From assembly GCA_028023455.1 (NCBI GenBank), contig JAQFVV010000111.1, positions 1,743,909 to 1,807,908 of the forward strand: 64,000 nucleotides of DNA, written 5' to 3'. The notes under the pieces were generated by a model. It saw only the letters and a program-made list of their open reading frames with translations. It was not told the origin of the DNA and ran no database searches. A program made the translations under genes and the position numbers. The DNA comes from Epiperipatus broadwayi (Eukaryota; Onychophora; Udeonychophora; Euonychophora; Peripatidae). Shown piece by piece: positions 21,880 through 34,510 of this stretch. The number at the start of each line of letters is the position of its first letter. The first letter of the stretch is position 1.

Positions 21880-24100
21880 ATTTTTGTATTTACATTATTA
21901 AAAAATAAAAAACTCAAAAGTATAATGTTATGACAATTATTTTTAATGATTTCTGAAAGTCCTTAACATATTTATATTTATTGCTAAAAGCTAGTTATTT
22001 AATTTCATGACTTATTTATTGACTTTCCTTGAATATAGATAATGTACCAAGATTAGATTAGGCAAAATTAGATTTGCTATTGCACAATATCTTTGTCATA
22101 AGAATAAAATTGATGTTATTTTCTGTTTTCATTTAATCCTAATAATAGTTAACTAGTCATATATCTTTTTTTTTATTGTTGCAACACAATCTTTCTTAGA
22201 TTTAAAAAAAAGTCAACATTAGGATGTATAAATAAAATTAGATAAATATCTTCCACAGTCAATATATTTGGGATTATATATATATACAATAATTTGTAAA
22301 ATATGGAATACTCATTCTAAGAATCATATTTGATTAAAAAGTTATTTGCTGAAAAAACTGACTAAATGAAATATTTTATAGTCAACATTTTGATTATTAG
22401 GAGCTGTGTAAAAAAAAAAAAAGGATCCAGAAATAATTTTATGTATAACAATGATTGAATTAAATTATTCATATTACAATTTACCTTTATTTTTCTATCA
22501 AAAAGATAACACTGAATATTAATGTCTTGTCAACAAATTTCTGTATTTAATTAATGTAGATAATTATAACTATGCATTCTATATCATTTATACAGATTAT
22601 TGTAATCTGTATTTTAGAGCAGTATTAAAAATTGAATTTGGTAGTTCATGTGAATACTAACAGGATGAATTATAGTTGACTTTTCTATGGAGAAAATTGT
22701 AATTTAAAGCCATTAAATATATTTATAATAAAAAATGCAAATATTGTATTTTTATGTGTTAAATAATTTTATTTACATTTGTGACATCTGAAGCCAGCTT
22801 ACTTTGATAACATGTTTAAATATTCAGAGATTAGTCAAAATTACACCTGTTACATTAGCATTGAATTTTTGTCATTATTTAGTATAGAATTGGAAATATG
22901 TACCAATATAATTTTTTTTCTTTTATAGAAAATTGTATGTGTGTGACTAAAAGCTGATTCCAATTTCACAAGCTCATGAAAATATCAAATTTATTTTAGT
23001 TGAAAAGAGGTGAACTTAGTAATGTATAATTGGAGTATCTCTGTTAAAAGCTTTGTGAATTTTTAATGTTTTAAGATTGGCATGTCTCAATATATAATGA
23101 TCGTATTCATCAAAATAGTGCAAAAAAAAAATGTTAGTACTTTGTCATAAATCAATATTTATAAGAAGCATTAGATATTCATATATTGGAGTTAAAAAAA
23201 CTGCATGGATCAATGAATATCATACCATTATAATATTACAAAAAACAATCTCTAAAAGTTTCACAAGTAAAACATTTGTCATCAAGCTGCCATTTCAGAA
23301 TCACTGCTTTCTAATGTAATTGCATTGATATAGAAACTATAGTATATTGAACCGGTCGATTGTATGCTATATAACAGCATTACAACCAACACAGCATAGT
23401 TACATTTACTTCCAGGCCTGCATGCACAGTGGAGAAGAAACAGACTCGAATTAGGGCTGTCGAGGATGAATCCCCGAATAAGATAGAAGAATTAAAATGG
23501 TACATATTAATATATAAAAACCTTTTTATTTTTAATAATTAATCAAAATAAAGATTCAAACTCTGGATAGGATTAAAATATATTTTAATATTACTTGAGA
23601 ATGAACACAAACATATATATATGACGGTGTCACTTTTGAAGGTTTTACATTTATTACGTAACACTTAATGATTCTTTATTTATTGTTAATGTGAATTTTA
23701 CAATAGGTCATTTTAGGTCATGTGTGAGAATTCAATATGTCAAAATAAACTATTTACACGAGGAGTGAAAAATCAATGATTGATTTACACTAGTACAAGC
23801 AATTTACCATACGGTTAATGTTATAAATCCCATTTGTTTATAGCAAAAATAAAAGCTCTTATTTTTGTTTTGTTTTTACTATTATTAGAGTGAAAATATA
23901 TGCATATATGGGAATGGTTCATTCATAAAAAAAAAGGTAGGCAACTTTAAACCAAGCGCGCACTACAGGAATTGATAAAACACTTCTCTAAACGTGATTC
24001 ACAGTTTTCAGACCATTGTGGCTTATTGGGCTGAAACAGGCAAAAATAATTTAATTAATGGATACTGTCACTACTAGCATAGAAAGAATATGTATATAGG
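21880..24100. other. No gene seen; one less AT-rich patch at 23340-23500
   Basis: Mostly AT-rich. The patch at 23340-23500 (with ccaggcctgcatgcacagtgg) is noticeably GC-richer and could be part of an exon or element, but I cannot identify it. Confidence 0.5.
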
Positions 24101-24144
24101 AAAGCCCAGCTAGCCAAAGGATAGCTTTGTCATTTGACTGATTT

Positions 24145-24387
24145 TTACAAAGATGTACGTTCGCACATATGATGAAGTGGTATGAAAGTTGAGGTACATC
24201 TGGTGATATTATGAAACAGCATACGGTAACCCCTATATAGCCTCGCTTTCCACAGGGAGTATAATCCCTGATTATGAATGATTTTTAAAATGAAGGGAAA
24301 ACTTAGGATAATCTTGGGTAACTTTGGATTCTCGAAAGCATTTACACTGAATAGAAATGTTGAGATTGCCAGTAGTACAATATACAT
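24145..24387 (-). CDS. Unrecognised 80-codon ORF, possible isolated exon
   Basis: Minus-strand ATG-to-stop frame with less AT-rich composition than its surroundings. Residues 1-17 (MYIVLLAISTFLFSVNA) look like a signal peptide. Residues 18-80 contain IIHNQGLYSLWKA. That run is vaguely like the loop motif of mitochondrial carrier proteins (EGxxSLWKG), but the rest does not support the family. A good splice-acceptor-like sequence, catttctattcag, ends near 24329 on this strand and would remove the signal-like part. It may be an exon, a pseudogene piece or chance. Confidence 0.2.
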   Translation of the reverse strand: MYIVLLAISTFLFSVNAFENPKLPKIILSFPFILKIIHNQGLYSLWKARLYRGYRMLFHNITRCTSTFIPLHHMCERTSL

Positions 24388-24389
24388 AT

Positions 24390-27300
24390 GAAAATAAAAC
24401 TAATGTTTAATATTACAACTTTAAACGGTTTAATTCTCTACATAATGGTATGCATGATAGTGAATCATGCTATGAATATCAAATGAGACATTTATTTAAT
24501 TCTTCTATTTAATTAATCATTGTTTGCCATTTTATTTCATTTATCTGTTTTTAGGTTTCATCTATTATACATATATTCCAAAATCTTGTAAGCTTTTTAT
24601 TTGACTCCATTTACTTAAAAAATAAAAAACACATTGAGCATCTTTTTTGTCTTTTTTTTTTTTGTTTTGTTTCTAATTACTTAATTCACAAATTAATTTT
24701 CTCTTAATGGAAGCTTATTTAATAATTGCAGTCTTAGGGTTTTTTTTCATTCTCATCTGTCTAGTATAACTTTGAAATACTCAATCTAATTTACTAGTTT
24801 ATTTAGTTTTGAAGTATTTTCTTCATATCTATATTGGCAGACTGCTGCTCTAAGCATTTTGAGCTGAATCATTATTGTGCATGTTAAGAGATTGTATTAA
24901 TATTTGATCATTTAAAAAATGAAATTTATCAGCAATAAAAATCATCAGTGTTTAGAAATGTTAAAGTTCATTAATAAATTTGATCATAGAAAAAAATATA
25001 TGTATAATTTTATTGCTATGTCATATTAACATGCATTATCTTTAAATGAGCATGTTTTTAGAATAAGCATATGTTTAAAACTTTTTTGTAGGAAATATCT
25101 TTTTTATGCATCATTCTTCTATGAATAGAATTTTAAAAGTACAGTAGTTCATAGTCTGTGATTAATAAGTTAAATAATTAATAAAAGTTTAGTTGTTAAA
25201 AAATTAAATTGAATTAGTGATTAACATTTTGAAATGGAGGAAAGAGATTAGAACAGTTTTTTTTTTCTCATCTAAAAAAAAAAAAAAGATTATTAATGTA
25301 ATGTTTTAGTTTTGCTTTTTGTTTTTTTTTTATAAAATTATTGTGTAATTTTTTAAAAAATTGCATTTTTCTTGATTTTAAATAAATTTTATAAAAAAAA
25401 GGTTCAATAGAACTGTTATTGCTTATTTTTATGTATTCATATTTTCAATCTTATTTTATTTATTGTAAAATTGATATTGATAAGAGGTTTCTTTTATTGT
25501 TATAATATTTAAAACACATCCTAAGGACATATTTTTATTTTTTATATAGTTTTTCTCCCCATTAAAATCATAATATTGTTTGTTTATATTATCAGTGTTA
25601 AAAATGCATTAAATAAGAACTATAAATTTAATTATTAATATTTATCATGTTATCTTCCAAGTAGCAGATATTATGCATCATCTTATATTAGTTTATTCTA
25701 AACTCTTGTGTCATTTACTCTGATCTTCAAAGCCTTATATTATGTATCAAGTTTTTTTGTTTATATCTATTTCTTTTCTTTTTTTCATTTTTGAGTCATT
25801 TTATATTGTTCTAAATGATAGTCTCAGTTCTATTATAAGCAGAATAATGCAAAACATTTGTTTCATAATCTTTTTCAGATTAAAAAATTTTATGGATTTG
25901 ATGAAAAATAATCTTATTATTTTAGATTATTATTAATTAAGGCAAAAAATAAAGTAAAATTTAATAATTTATTAATTGAAGAAAAAATAAATTGAGCTAA
26001 ATTAAACTAGCTATTAATATAATTTATTAACGATATCGCTTTAAAAAATTATATGAAAATTAAATTTATTACTTAAAATTATCTCATTACAAAGAAATTT
26101 TGTTATTTTAAAATAGTGCTCTTTTTGTATGCAGTTTCACAATTATGATGTTTGGACTTATGACTTAAAAATAATCTAATTTTTGATGAATAACTCATTG
26201 TTTTACTATTGATATTTCAAGGTTAAACATTAGCAAAAATTGTAAATTTTCACTTTCTTATTTTGTATACAGATAAGAGTTAGCATTTGTATTATGACCT
26301 GATTTTTAACAGTTCACCTTTCTGTGCATATGTTTGCTATAGTGTTACATAAAAGTGATGAGATATTAGATCTTTGTTTTCCTTTTATCATTTCTTTTAA
26401 GGATGAATGTTTAGCATACAGTTGCAAACTTTTTATTTTATATTTTGAATGCAGTTGAGAATCAAAATGTATTACAGATATCCACAAATCATATAGATAG
26501 TCCTTTTTGATTTTAGGTTTGAAAAATTAAACTTTTTCACAAATCTATGCAATACAAAAATTGTAGTCTATCCTATTTATTTTGCTAATGAATAATCTAA
26601 AAATGCTTGAATAATAAAAGCTATTGAGTCTGGTTTTTGGAGTAATTGTATTCAAGCTATAGTAGATTATAGGCTAATAATCAGTTCTTGAAGGTGCACA
26701 TGTATTTTTATGCCTGTTTGAATCTAAATTATACAGTTGTTTTTTTTTTTATGTAGAGATTTTTCTGTATAAGTTTTCATGTGATTTTATTAATTCTAAA
26801 TTATCTTAAATATCATAATAGTGAGAATATATTATACTATTTTATTGAAAGATATGTTATTTATTTCATAAATTTTTTGCATTGTACAGATATTTTAGTA
26901 ATTTAATACAAGATCAAAGATTTAGATCAAATTTAGTTTTAAGATCTGTATATTGAGAAAAATTATTTTTTCTCATACTAGCTACCAGATAGTTTAATTA
27001 TTAAATAGGAATTTAGCTAGGTTAAACTTATTAAAAGAATTACATATGTGAAATGATCGTGTGACAATTCTGATATTTTAATATGTTTAATTTTTATTCG
27101 ATGTAGATGTTAAATAAAAATAATATTTTTTTCATTAATTTTTTCCTATAACAAAAAAAAAGCAGGGATTAAGATATTTTTCTCTCTGAAGAAATAAAAA
27201 TTGTTTAGAAACTAAGTTAAGGGGGAGGGATTTTGATCTTTGAAGAAATGAAGTCTGTTTTTTTAATTAATGTATAAATATATTTTTTTTTTTTAAAAAA

Positions 27301-27625
27301 GGGATCTTATAAAAAGAAAATCAGTTGATAATGGCTTAATGCAATAATTTCTGATGTAGCTATGTGATTGGATGGATGATTAATATCAGGATTATTTTTA
27401 AAAACAAAGATCTAAGTGGACAACAGAATTCAAAAGGAATTCAGTAATTGTGAAGTTCAGCAATCAGGAGTCAAACATGGAAGTCTGATGTTAGATTATT
27501 CTCATTCTTAGTTAAGAAAAGAAACCAGTATAATATTGAGTTTACAAGAATCATGTGTTTAGTAAGCTCTTGCTAAAAGCTGATCATTACTGATTCAACT
27601 ATGTAACCAATTTTACTAAAAGGAA
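24390..27625. other. No gene seen; very AT-rich
   Basis: More than 3 kb of A/T-rich sequence with homopolymer runs. The 64-codon frame at 25742-25936 is Phe/Ile/Leu-rich from T-rich DNA and is not taken as a gene. Confidence 0.6.
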
Positions 27626-27628
27626 TTT

Positions 27629-28996
27629 AATAATAATCAGCCATTAAGCTAATGCACTTTGTGGTTTTTAACTATAAATAAATACTCTCATTTTCCAAAC
27701 ACAATATAAAGTCTTTGTGAAAAGATAGAATGAATCCATCTATTCTTTCAACCCAAACGTTTAAGTATGGGCAACTCTTAAGCATTTGAAAATGAGAGCG
27801 TGAAGATATTAAATAATCACTTTAAATTACTTTTACTATGCCTGAATGAATGACGCTTGCGAAATTTACTAGAATTTATGATACGTCATTCTTAGTTGAA
27901 TTTAAACATATGTAAATAAGATATTTATTTTATATAGCGCAATGTTTTTAAACTGTAATAATAATCGGTCATTAAGCTAATGCACTTTGTGGATTTTAAC
28001 TATAAATGAATACTCTCACTTTTCAAACACAAGATAAAGTCTTTGTGAAAAGATCAGAATGAATCCATCTATCCTTTCAACGTAAACGTTTAAGTATGGG
28101 CAAATCTTAAGCATTGGAAATGAGAGCGTGAACATATTAAACAATCACTTTAAATTATCTTTACTATGCCTGAATGAATGACGCTTGCGAAATTTACTAG
28201 AATTTATACATCATTCTTAGTAGATATTTTATATAGTGTGATGTTTTTAAACTGTAATAATAATCAGCCATTAAGCTAATGCACATGCGCTTTGTGGATT
28301 TTAGCTATAAATGAATACTCTCACTTTCCAAACACAAGATAAAGTCTTTGTGAAAAGATAGAATGAATCCATCTATTCTTTCAATCCAAACATTTAAGTA
28401 ATGGCAAATCTTAAGCATTTGGAAATGAAAGCGTGAAGATATTAAACAATCACTTTAAATTACCTTTACTATGCTTGAATGAATGCCCATACTTAAATGT
28501 TTGGGTTGAAAGGATAGATGGATTCATTCTATCTTTTCTCAAAGACTTTATCTTGTGTTTGGAAAGTGAGAATATTCATTTATAGTTAAAATCCACAAAG
28601 CGCATATGCATCAGCTTAATGGCTATTATTATTAGTTTAAAAACATTGCGCTATATAAAATAAATATGTATTTACATATGTTTAATTTCAACTAAGAATG
28701 ATGTATTGTAAATTCTATAAAATTTCACAAACATCATTCATTCAGGCATAGTAAAGGTAATTTAAAGTGATCACTTAATATCTTCATGCTCTCATTTCCA
28801 AATGCTTAAGATTTGCCCATACATAAACATTTGGGTCAAAAAGATAGATGGATTCATTCTATCTTTTCACAAAGACTATCTTGTGTTTGGAAAGTGAGAG
28901 TATTCATTTATAGTTAAAATCCACAAAGTACATTAGCTTAATGGCTGATTATTATTAAAGTTTAAAAACATCGCGCTACATAAAATAAATATCTAT
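27629..28996. repeat. Array of ~300-326 bp units in both orientations
   Basis: Three plus-oriented units start near 27629, 27955 and 28255 (block aataataatcRgYcattaagct). They include actataaatgaatactctcac, agaatgaatccatctatcctttc, and tgcctgaatgaatgacgcttg. At about 28480 the orientation flips and about 1.5 inverted units follow (28480-28640 and 28641-28996), so the whole is a large imperfect palindrome. The third unit is cut at the flip point. Copies differ by scattered changes and small deletions. No coding content is seen. Confidence 0.85.
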
Positions 28997-28999
28997 TTA

Positions 29000-29580
29000 A
29001 AAAGAATTTAGGAAAAAGGAAATACCCTGTCAGAAATTTTCAATAAGCCTTAGGTGTTGATTCATCCAAACTCATGGCTGTTTCAACTTGTTATCCTGAA
29101 ATGAAAATAATTATTAAACTGAAGATCAGGAGGTACAAAAGCAAAAGAAGAAAAGGCTAAATTGAAGGATAATGTAATTAAAATAATTGTTAAACTGGAT
29201 ACCTGGAACTATAAAAAGAAGAAAAATTTAAATGGATGAAATAACTATTTAGAAAACTATTACAAGAAAGAAAAAAACCTGGAGCTAAAAAGTTGGGCAA
29301 ACTGTAGCTCTTTGATCCCAGTCCTGTGGTTTTTATAATGATGATTCTAGAAAGAAAGAAAATCACATTTCAATGTTGTTTTTTGAATTCTGCCTTATTG
29401 TAGAATAGTAATTATTGTATATGATGAATATTTAAATATTAGAAATTTATGAATAAATCAAACCATGAAAATAATTTTTTGTTTTTATTTATTTTTAAGA
29501 GAATTTGTTTTCCTGAGGATGTATACAAATTTATGTTTTATTACTAAAATAAATATTCAAATATATCCACAACTATTCAG
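29000..29580. other. No gene seen
   Basis: AT-rich, A-rich on the plus strand in 29090-29290. Nothing recognisable. Confidence 0.5.
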
Positions 29581-29589
29581 AAATTTATA

Positions 29590-29671
29590 TTTTTTATAAA
29601 TTTTGCAGCTCTTTAATAGGGGAAGGATAAACCAAGTTGTTCTTTATGTTAAAAAAGTTTGCTGACCCCTG
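29590..29671 (-). mobile_element. hAT-like terminal sequence (fragment)
   Basis: Read on the minus strand from 29671 it begins CAGGGGTCAGCAAACTTTTT, closely resembling the terminal inverted repeats of Charlie-type hAT elements (CAGGGGTCGGCAAAC). A matching opposite end is not obvious; a weak candidate lies near 29310. The 8 bp duplication could not be confirmed, so only one terminus is called. Confidence 0.4.
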
Positions 29672-29679
29672 AACTAGGC

Positions 29680-32285
29680 TGTTACAAAAGAAACACTGAA
29701 AAGGAGAGGGGAAGTGATAGATCATGGTAAAATGAGAAATTGTAGGATGCACATCTAATATATTTATAATTATTACTGTATAAAGGAAGTAATAATTGAA
29801 AATAGTGAATAAATATCCACTATTTTAATCGTTTTGTTAAATATATATATTATTTGATTAAAATTGTATGGGAATATCCTCATTTTCAAAAGAAAAAAAG
29901 TTCAAATTAAATTTTTCTTTCTTTATTATGAAATATTTTTTAGAGTTTGATTATTGTACGAAGTAGCTTACTTAGATTAAATGTTAATTAAGAATCTGAA
30001 GGGAATATTATTTATATGTGTTATATGAAATTGTTTTTGCATGAATAGGTTAGATCAATATGTATATTAACTTTTGTGTTTATCACATTATCATTTCTAA
30101 TTTTTTTTTCTTGTGTTTATTAATTAATTTTATTAAATGATTTTTTAAATAATATTTTTATGATGTTATTCTTCTAGCTATCTGTTCTATGAATTACCAA
30201 TATGTGACTAATTTCATCATAGAGTTATGTTGTAAGCGATTTGTAGGTTATCCCAATGAAATTATTTAATAATAGAATTGTGTATATTTTCTCTTGTTCA
30301 CAGTCTCTATGGTACTTGTAACCCAAAGCTAATCAAGGCATAATAGAGTTTGCAATATATATGTTGATGACATCCAGATAGTTTTCTGCAGAATTATTTG
30401 GATGGCGCACAGATAAAGATCATCTAATTTACTTTATAGATTTGATAGTTTATTGGTGGCAAATATATTGATGGTACCTGTTGTCCAGAGCATTGATGAT
30501 TGATACAATTATACCAGCATTTTTTTATATATTATTATAATTATTTTAGCACTTAAGTATGTGCTTGCAAATGAAATATTTATTGCTTTCATATTATGCC
30601 CTAAGTTTTTTATTGTTCCTTTTTTAAATTCAGTCACAAGATACTGATGTCTAATGCTGGTGATGCCATATTATAACATATAATTACTTATAATTCTTTT
30701 TAATGTTGATTTTTGCTTATTTTTTATGTTGAGTAAAACAGTTATGCTTTTGTGGGGACTATTCATTTTTTGAGAATGATGAAATTTCCATTACTTTTTA
30801 TCACCCCCTATATACTCCTCATTACAGTGTATATCATTTTACATGAGAAAACTCATTATGTATTGCTGAAAATTATTTGATTTAGTGCTACCATATTACA
30901 ATATTTTTTTTTAAAAAAGTGTTAGTTAACCATATTTTTTGCACTGTAATTTGAACCAAGTACTCAGTTGAATTATGTAGCTGATTAGGTCTTTTATATC
31001 TAAGTATACCACAGTAATTCTATGAAAATTCAGTACTAATAAAAATATTTCAGTGTTATATTTAATTTTTTCAGAGTTTAGATTTAATAGATATAGATAT
31101 CTTTCTCCATTTTTATAATTAGTGGATCTTTTGAAAAGTCTTATTTTTTCTTTTAAAAAAAATTAGTGATTTTTTGATCATAGATGTACACTAATAAAAA
31201 GATTTGATTATGCCTTGAGTAAATTACCCTTTTATTCAATATAAATTCTACTTTTGTTCTTAATAATAACTGTACTAATATATATTTTCTAAGCATCAAT
31301 TTATTATACTTTAAATTTTTTATATAAAGGAACATTCTTATATAAACACAAATAGAATTTTTTATCTTTTTTTTTCAATATTATGTTTATTTAGAATGAT
31401 GCCTTTTTTAAAAAAAAAAATTACTTATTAAATCAGTATTAAGCAATATTTAAAATCCTGTTGTTTGATTATTTTTGTTTGCTTACACTTTATTTAATTT
31501 TAATTATGAAAATGCATTTAATATATAATTTTCTATTTTAAATTTTTGTGATGCTAGAATTTATGATAAGAGGGTATAAGAAGTGTCAATGCTATACAAA
31601 TGTATACATATATATATATGTAGTTTCTTGAATTATCCAATTTTATTAATAAACTTGTAATTAATATTTTATAGTATTGTTTTTAAACATTGAATTAATT
31701 ACATAAAACATAATCAGCAGTTTGTAAACTCATTAGAGTGTAGCTGTATTTTTTTTTTTTTTCAGGTAGCTAACTACAGGATTTTTTCTTTACTTAAAAA
31801 TGGGTAGTAGAAATTTTAAAATGAGTAAGAAATATTTATGGGTTTCTATAAATATTGGTTTAGAATTTGAAAAAATGATTATAAGTAATTGATGTAATAT
31901 TTAGAAAAAAGTATATTAAATAAATTTCCAGTATATTGCAAAGTTATTTAAATATTTTTATATATTATGTCAGTGCTAACATATATATATATATTAGAGA
32001 AAAAATAAAATCCAGTATAGGCATCTACTGATAAAATGTTTTTGAATAAAATTGAAATTATTTGATCTGATAATGTGGCTATCTTCAAGAATTAGTTTTA
32101 TGCTAATTTTATATGGAGAATTTGCATATACAAGATGTTTTTGTGGAAGTTGAATAAACAAATGAAATTTGTAGAGTCTGAATAAAAATATCAATCTTCT
32201 CTACTGATAGAGTGTGTAGAAAATGGATAAACTTGACACCATCACTTTATATTTACAAATAATTACAAATTCAAGTATTTTGCTT
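29680..32285. other. No gene seen; AT-rich
   Basis: No coding, RNA or repeat signal beyond TA microsatellites near 31604-31620 and 31980-31996. Confidence 0.6.
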
Positions 32286-32289
32286 ATAG

Positions 32290-32496
32290 TAGTGCCACCT
32301 TGTGCTAACCAGAGTAATCAATGGATGCCAGAAGGCTTGTGCATAAAATCCCTATCTAGTGCCTACTCATCCAATATCCCCAGTCTAGTTTCTGGCTTGT
32401 GGCCTTCATCAGAAACTAGTCTGGGGATATGGAGAGTTTTTGCCTGTTTACTAACAGTTATGTGCTAGCATGAGATGGTGATCATGTGATATTTTG
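32290..32496. repeat. Dispersed repeat family member with internal hairpin
   Basis: This contains ccagagtaatcaatggatgc, ccctatctagtgcctactca and the end tgatcatgtgat. These blocks recur at 52895-52942, 57630-57710 and, inverted, 57940-58035. A hairpin with 21 bp arms (32374-32394 and 32410-32430, 20 of 21 matching) and a 15 nt loop sits in the middle. The plus-strand 81-codon frame (32223-32468) is a by-product of this repeat. It is probably a non-autonomous element. Confidence 0.7.
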
Positions 32497-33590
32497 CTTA
32501 ATTATAATTTTCAGGATCTTTTCTTTAATAAAGTTTTATCAGGATTTCTCTTGTTGATAGGATTTGCTTATAGAAAGTATTTTCAGTAGTGTTACATTTT
32601 TACAGTATTCATCATTTGTATGATGTAAGAACTGCACTGAATGACTCATAATTTCATTTAAGGTAAATCTGGAGGCTTGTTTTGCTATCAAATCCTTTGA
32701 CTGTTCATTTTAATCTCTCACATTTTTATTTTACCATGGAAATTATATAAAAATGATATTCTAGTATCTAAGCCAAAAGTTTTTTTGTGATAACATATTA
32801 GAAAAAAAAAAAAATTTCTATTGGATAAGTATCCCATAAGAAAAGTATTATTATTATTTTAATAAGGATATTATGTTATACAAAATAATGTTGTTTTTTG
32901 GAATAAAATATACCATTGTCATACTTTAAATATTTTGAAATGAATTCATTAATATGTATTTAGGCTGTCCTGATTTCTATAGTTGGCAGCTGGTGTATGA
33001 AGTTATTTGATTATTTTACCAATAAAATGGTTGAGTTTCATTCTATATAATAAGTTAATTTTCTAAAAAGTTGACTTAAATTAAGGATTGCTTCATTTTT
33101 ATATATTTTTTCAAATTAATGTAATAAACATATTTTTAATAAGCTCTACAAATCATTCACAAAGATATCTGGAAATTCATGAATATCTTTAAATACCATT
33201 TTAAAAGTTTATAAGAAACAGTTTTTCTCATATTCTTTTTAATTTTATAGCTAACTATCCTTTTGATTCTTTTATATATTATATTGAAATACATGATATT
33301 TTTATTAAATATTTTTTATAATTAACCAATTGTGTTCCATTAGTCCTAAACCTTAATTTTACTCTTCTGGTCATTAATTTGATATTTTGATGGTTTTTAG
33401 ATGCATAAACAAAATGGGTGCTCTTGCCATCAACAAAGATAATGTTAATAGCAAATTTAGAATTTTATTTTTATTTTAATGAAAGGAAGCTAATTTTGTC
33501 TCATTGAATATGTCATAAATTTCTTTTATATTATTAAAAATATGTATTTTTTTTCACAAGAATAATGTTATTTACATTGTCACTATATTA
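32497..33590. other. No gene seen
   Basis: AT-rich unique-looking sequence, with stops in all frames. Confidence 0.6.
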
Positions 33591-33595
33591 CAAAG

Positions 33596-33833
33596 CAGTG
33601 ATTCTCAACCTATAGTATGCATGCATACCAATAGTAATAAGGAATGGACTTGCAGGTTTGAAAAATTATATTTAAATTTTTTTTTCTCCAAATATTGTAA
33701 AACTGTATAAATATTTTTTATTTGCTTACCTATCTCTCTTTTTTTAATGCAAATTTTTTTTATAAAGAGTGGTGATATGGGGAAATTTTTATTTTCTTTG
33801 GGTGATATGTGGAATCCAAAAGATTGACCACTG
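33596..33833. mobile_element. Probable hAT-type MITE, ~238 bp
   Basis: The left end CAGTGATTCTCAACCT and the right end, read inverted, CAGTGGTCAATCTTTTGG are diverged versions of the hAT terminal repeat CAGTGGTTCTCAACCTTTT. The interior is AT-rich with no coding potential. The 8 bp flanks (ttacaaag and tttttata) do not match, so either the boundaries have decayed or one end is misplaced. Confidence 0.5.
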
Positions 33834-34044
33834 TTTTTATAATTTTTTTTACATTTTTCAATCACTGATTTATCATCAATAATCTTTCTTAGTTTTGATC
33901 AGAATGTTTCTTTTTATTTTGCTAGGGCTGAAGTGTCCTATCATCTTATTGTTTATTTACTTGAAATTTTCTCACTTGTATTAGATTATCAACTTTTAGA
34001 GAAAACAATTAAAGTTTTAGTTTTTTCAGTTTGGGAAATTATTT

Positions 34045-34510
34045 CTAGATTTGCTTTAATATCTTCCTCAGTATTGTTGTGTATTCAAAATGCAAGCACT
34101 TGGAATACCAACAATTAAAACAATAAATAATAACTATAAATAAATGATGAAAAGTAATTAATAGCAAAAAGTCATCACTACACACAAACACTATATATAT
34201 ATAGTTCACTTTATGTTCACTTCCCACAAGTGCTTCACTACCGTCTGTTTTCTGCATGGCTTCCCAAACTCTTTGGCCTGGTTCTGCTGTTGCTTGTGAA
34301 CACATTGGCTTCACACTAGAGCACTGCACCGGCACTTACGCTTCTTTCAGCTATTGTCACTTAAAATCTCTCAGCACTTATTCACTTGGTGAGTTCACTG
34401 GAAATCAGAACCACACACTTTGTTATTCAAACTATTTATATCCGCCTTTTTTCTCGAGTAATCCAGGCTTCATTCTTGACTGTTACCAGTCTTGTCTTTC
34501 CCATTAGTGG
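34045..34510 (-). promoter_or_regulatory. Promoter-like or LTR-like block with TATA box
   Basis: On the minus strand, GGATATAAATAG (about 34433-34444) lies in a less AT-rich 300 bp block. About 100 bp downstream is an ATG (34335) opening a frame that begins MPVQCSSVKPMCSQATAEPG and stays sensible for about 45 codons, before running into a TA repeat and T-rich sequence. A strong donor-like CGTAAGTG lies just upstream of that ATG. It could be a solo LTR (TATA, leader, T-rich tail ending near a CA at about 34077) or a first exon. No second copy is in the window to decide. Confidence 0.3.

Noticed and set aside
27629-28996. CRISPR or tandem gene cluster
   Set aside because: ~300 bp AT-rich units without ORFs or spacers, flipping orientation; a repeat array is the simpler reading.
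34256-34507. 83-codon plus-strand ORF
   Set aside because: It is antisense to the TATA-containing block and shows no domain; it probably reflects the locally higher GC.
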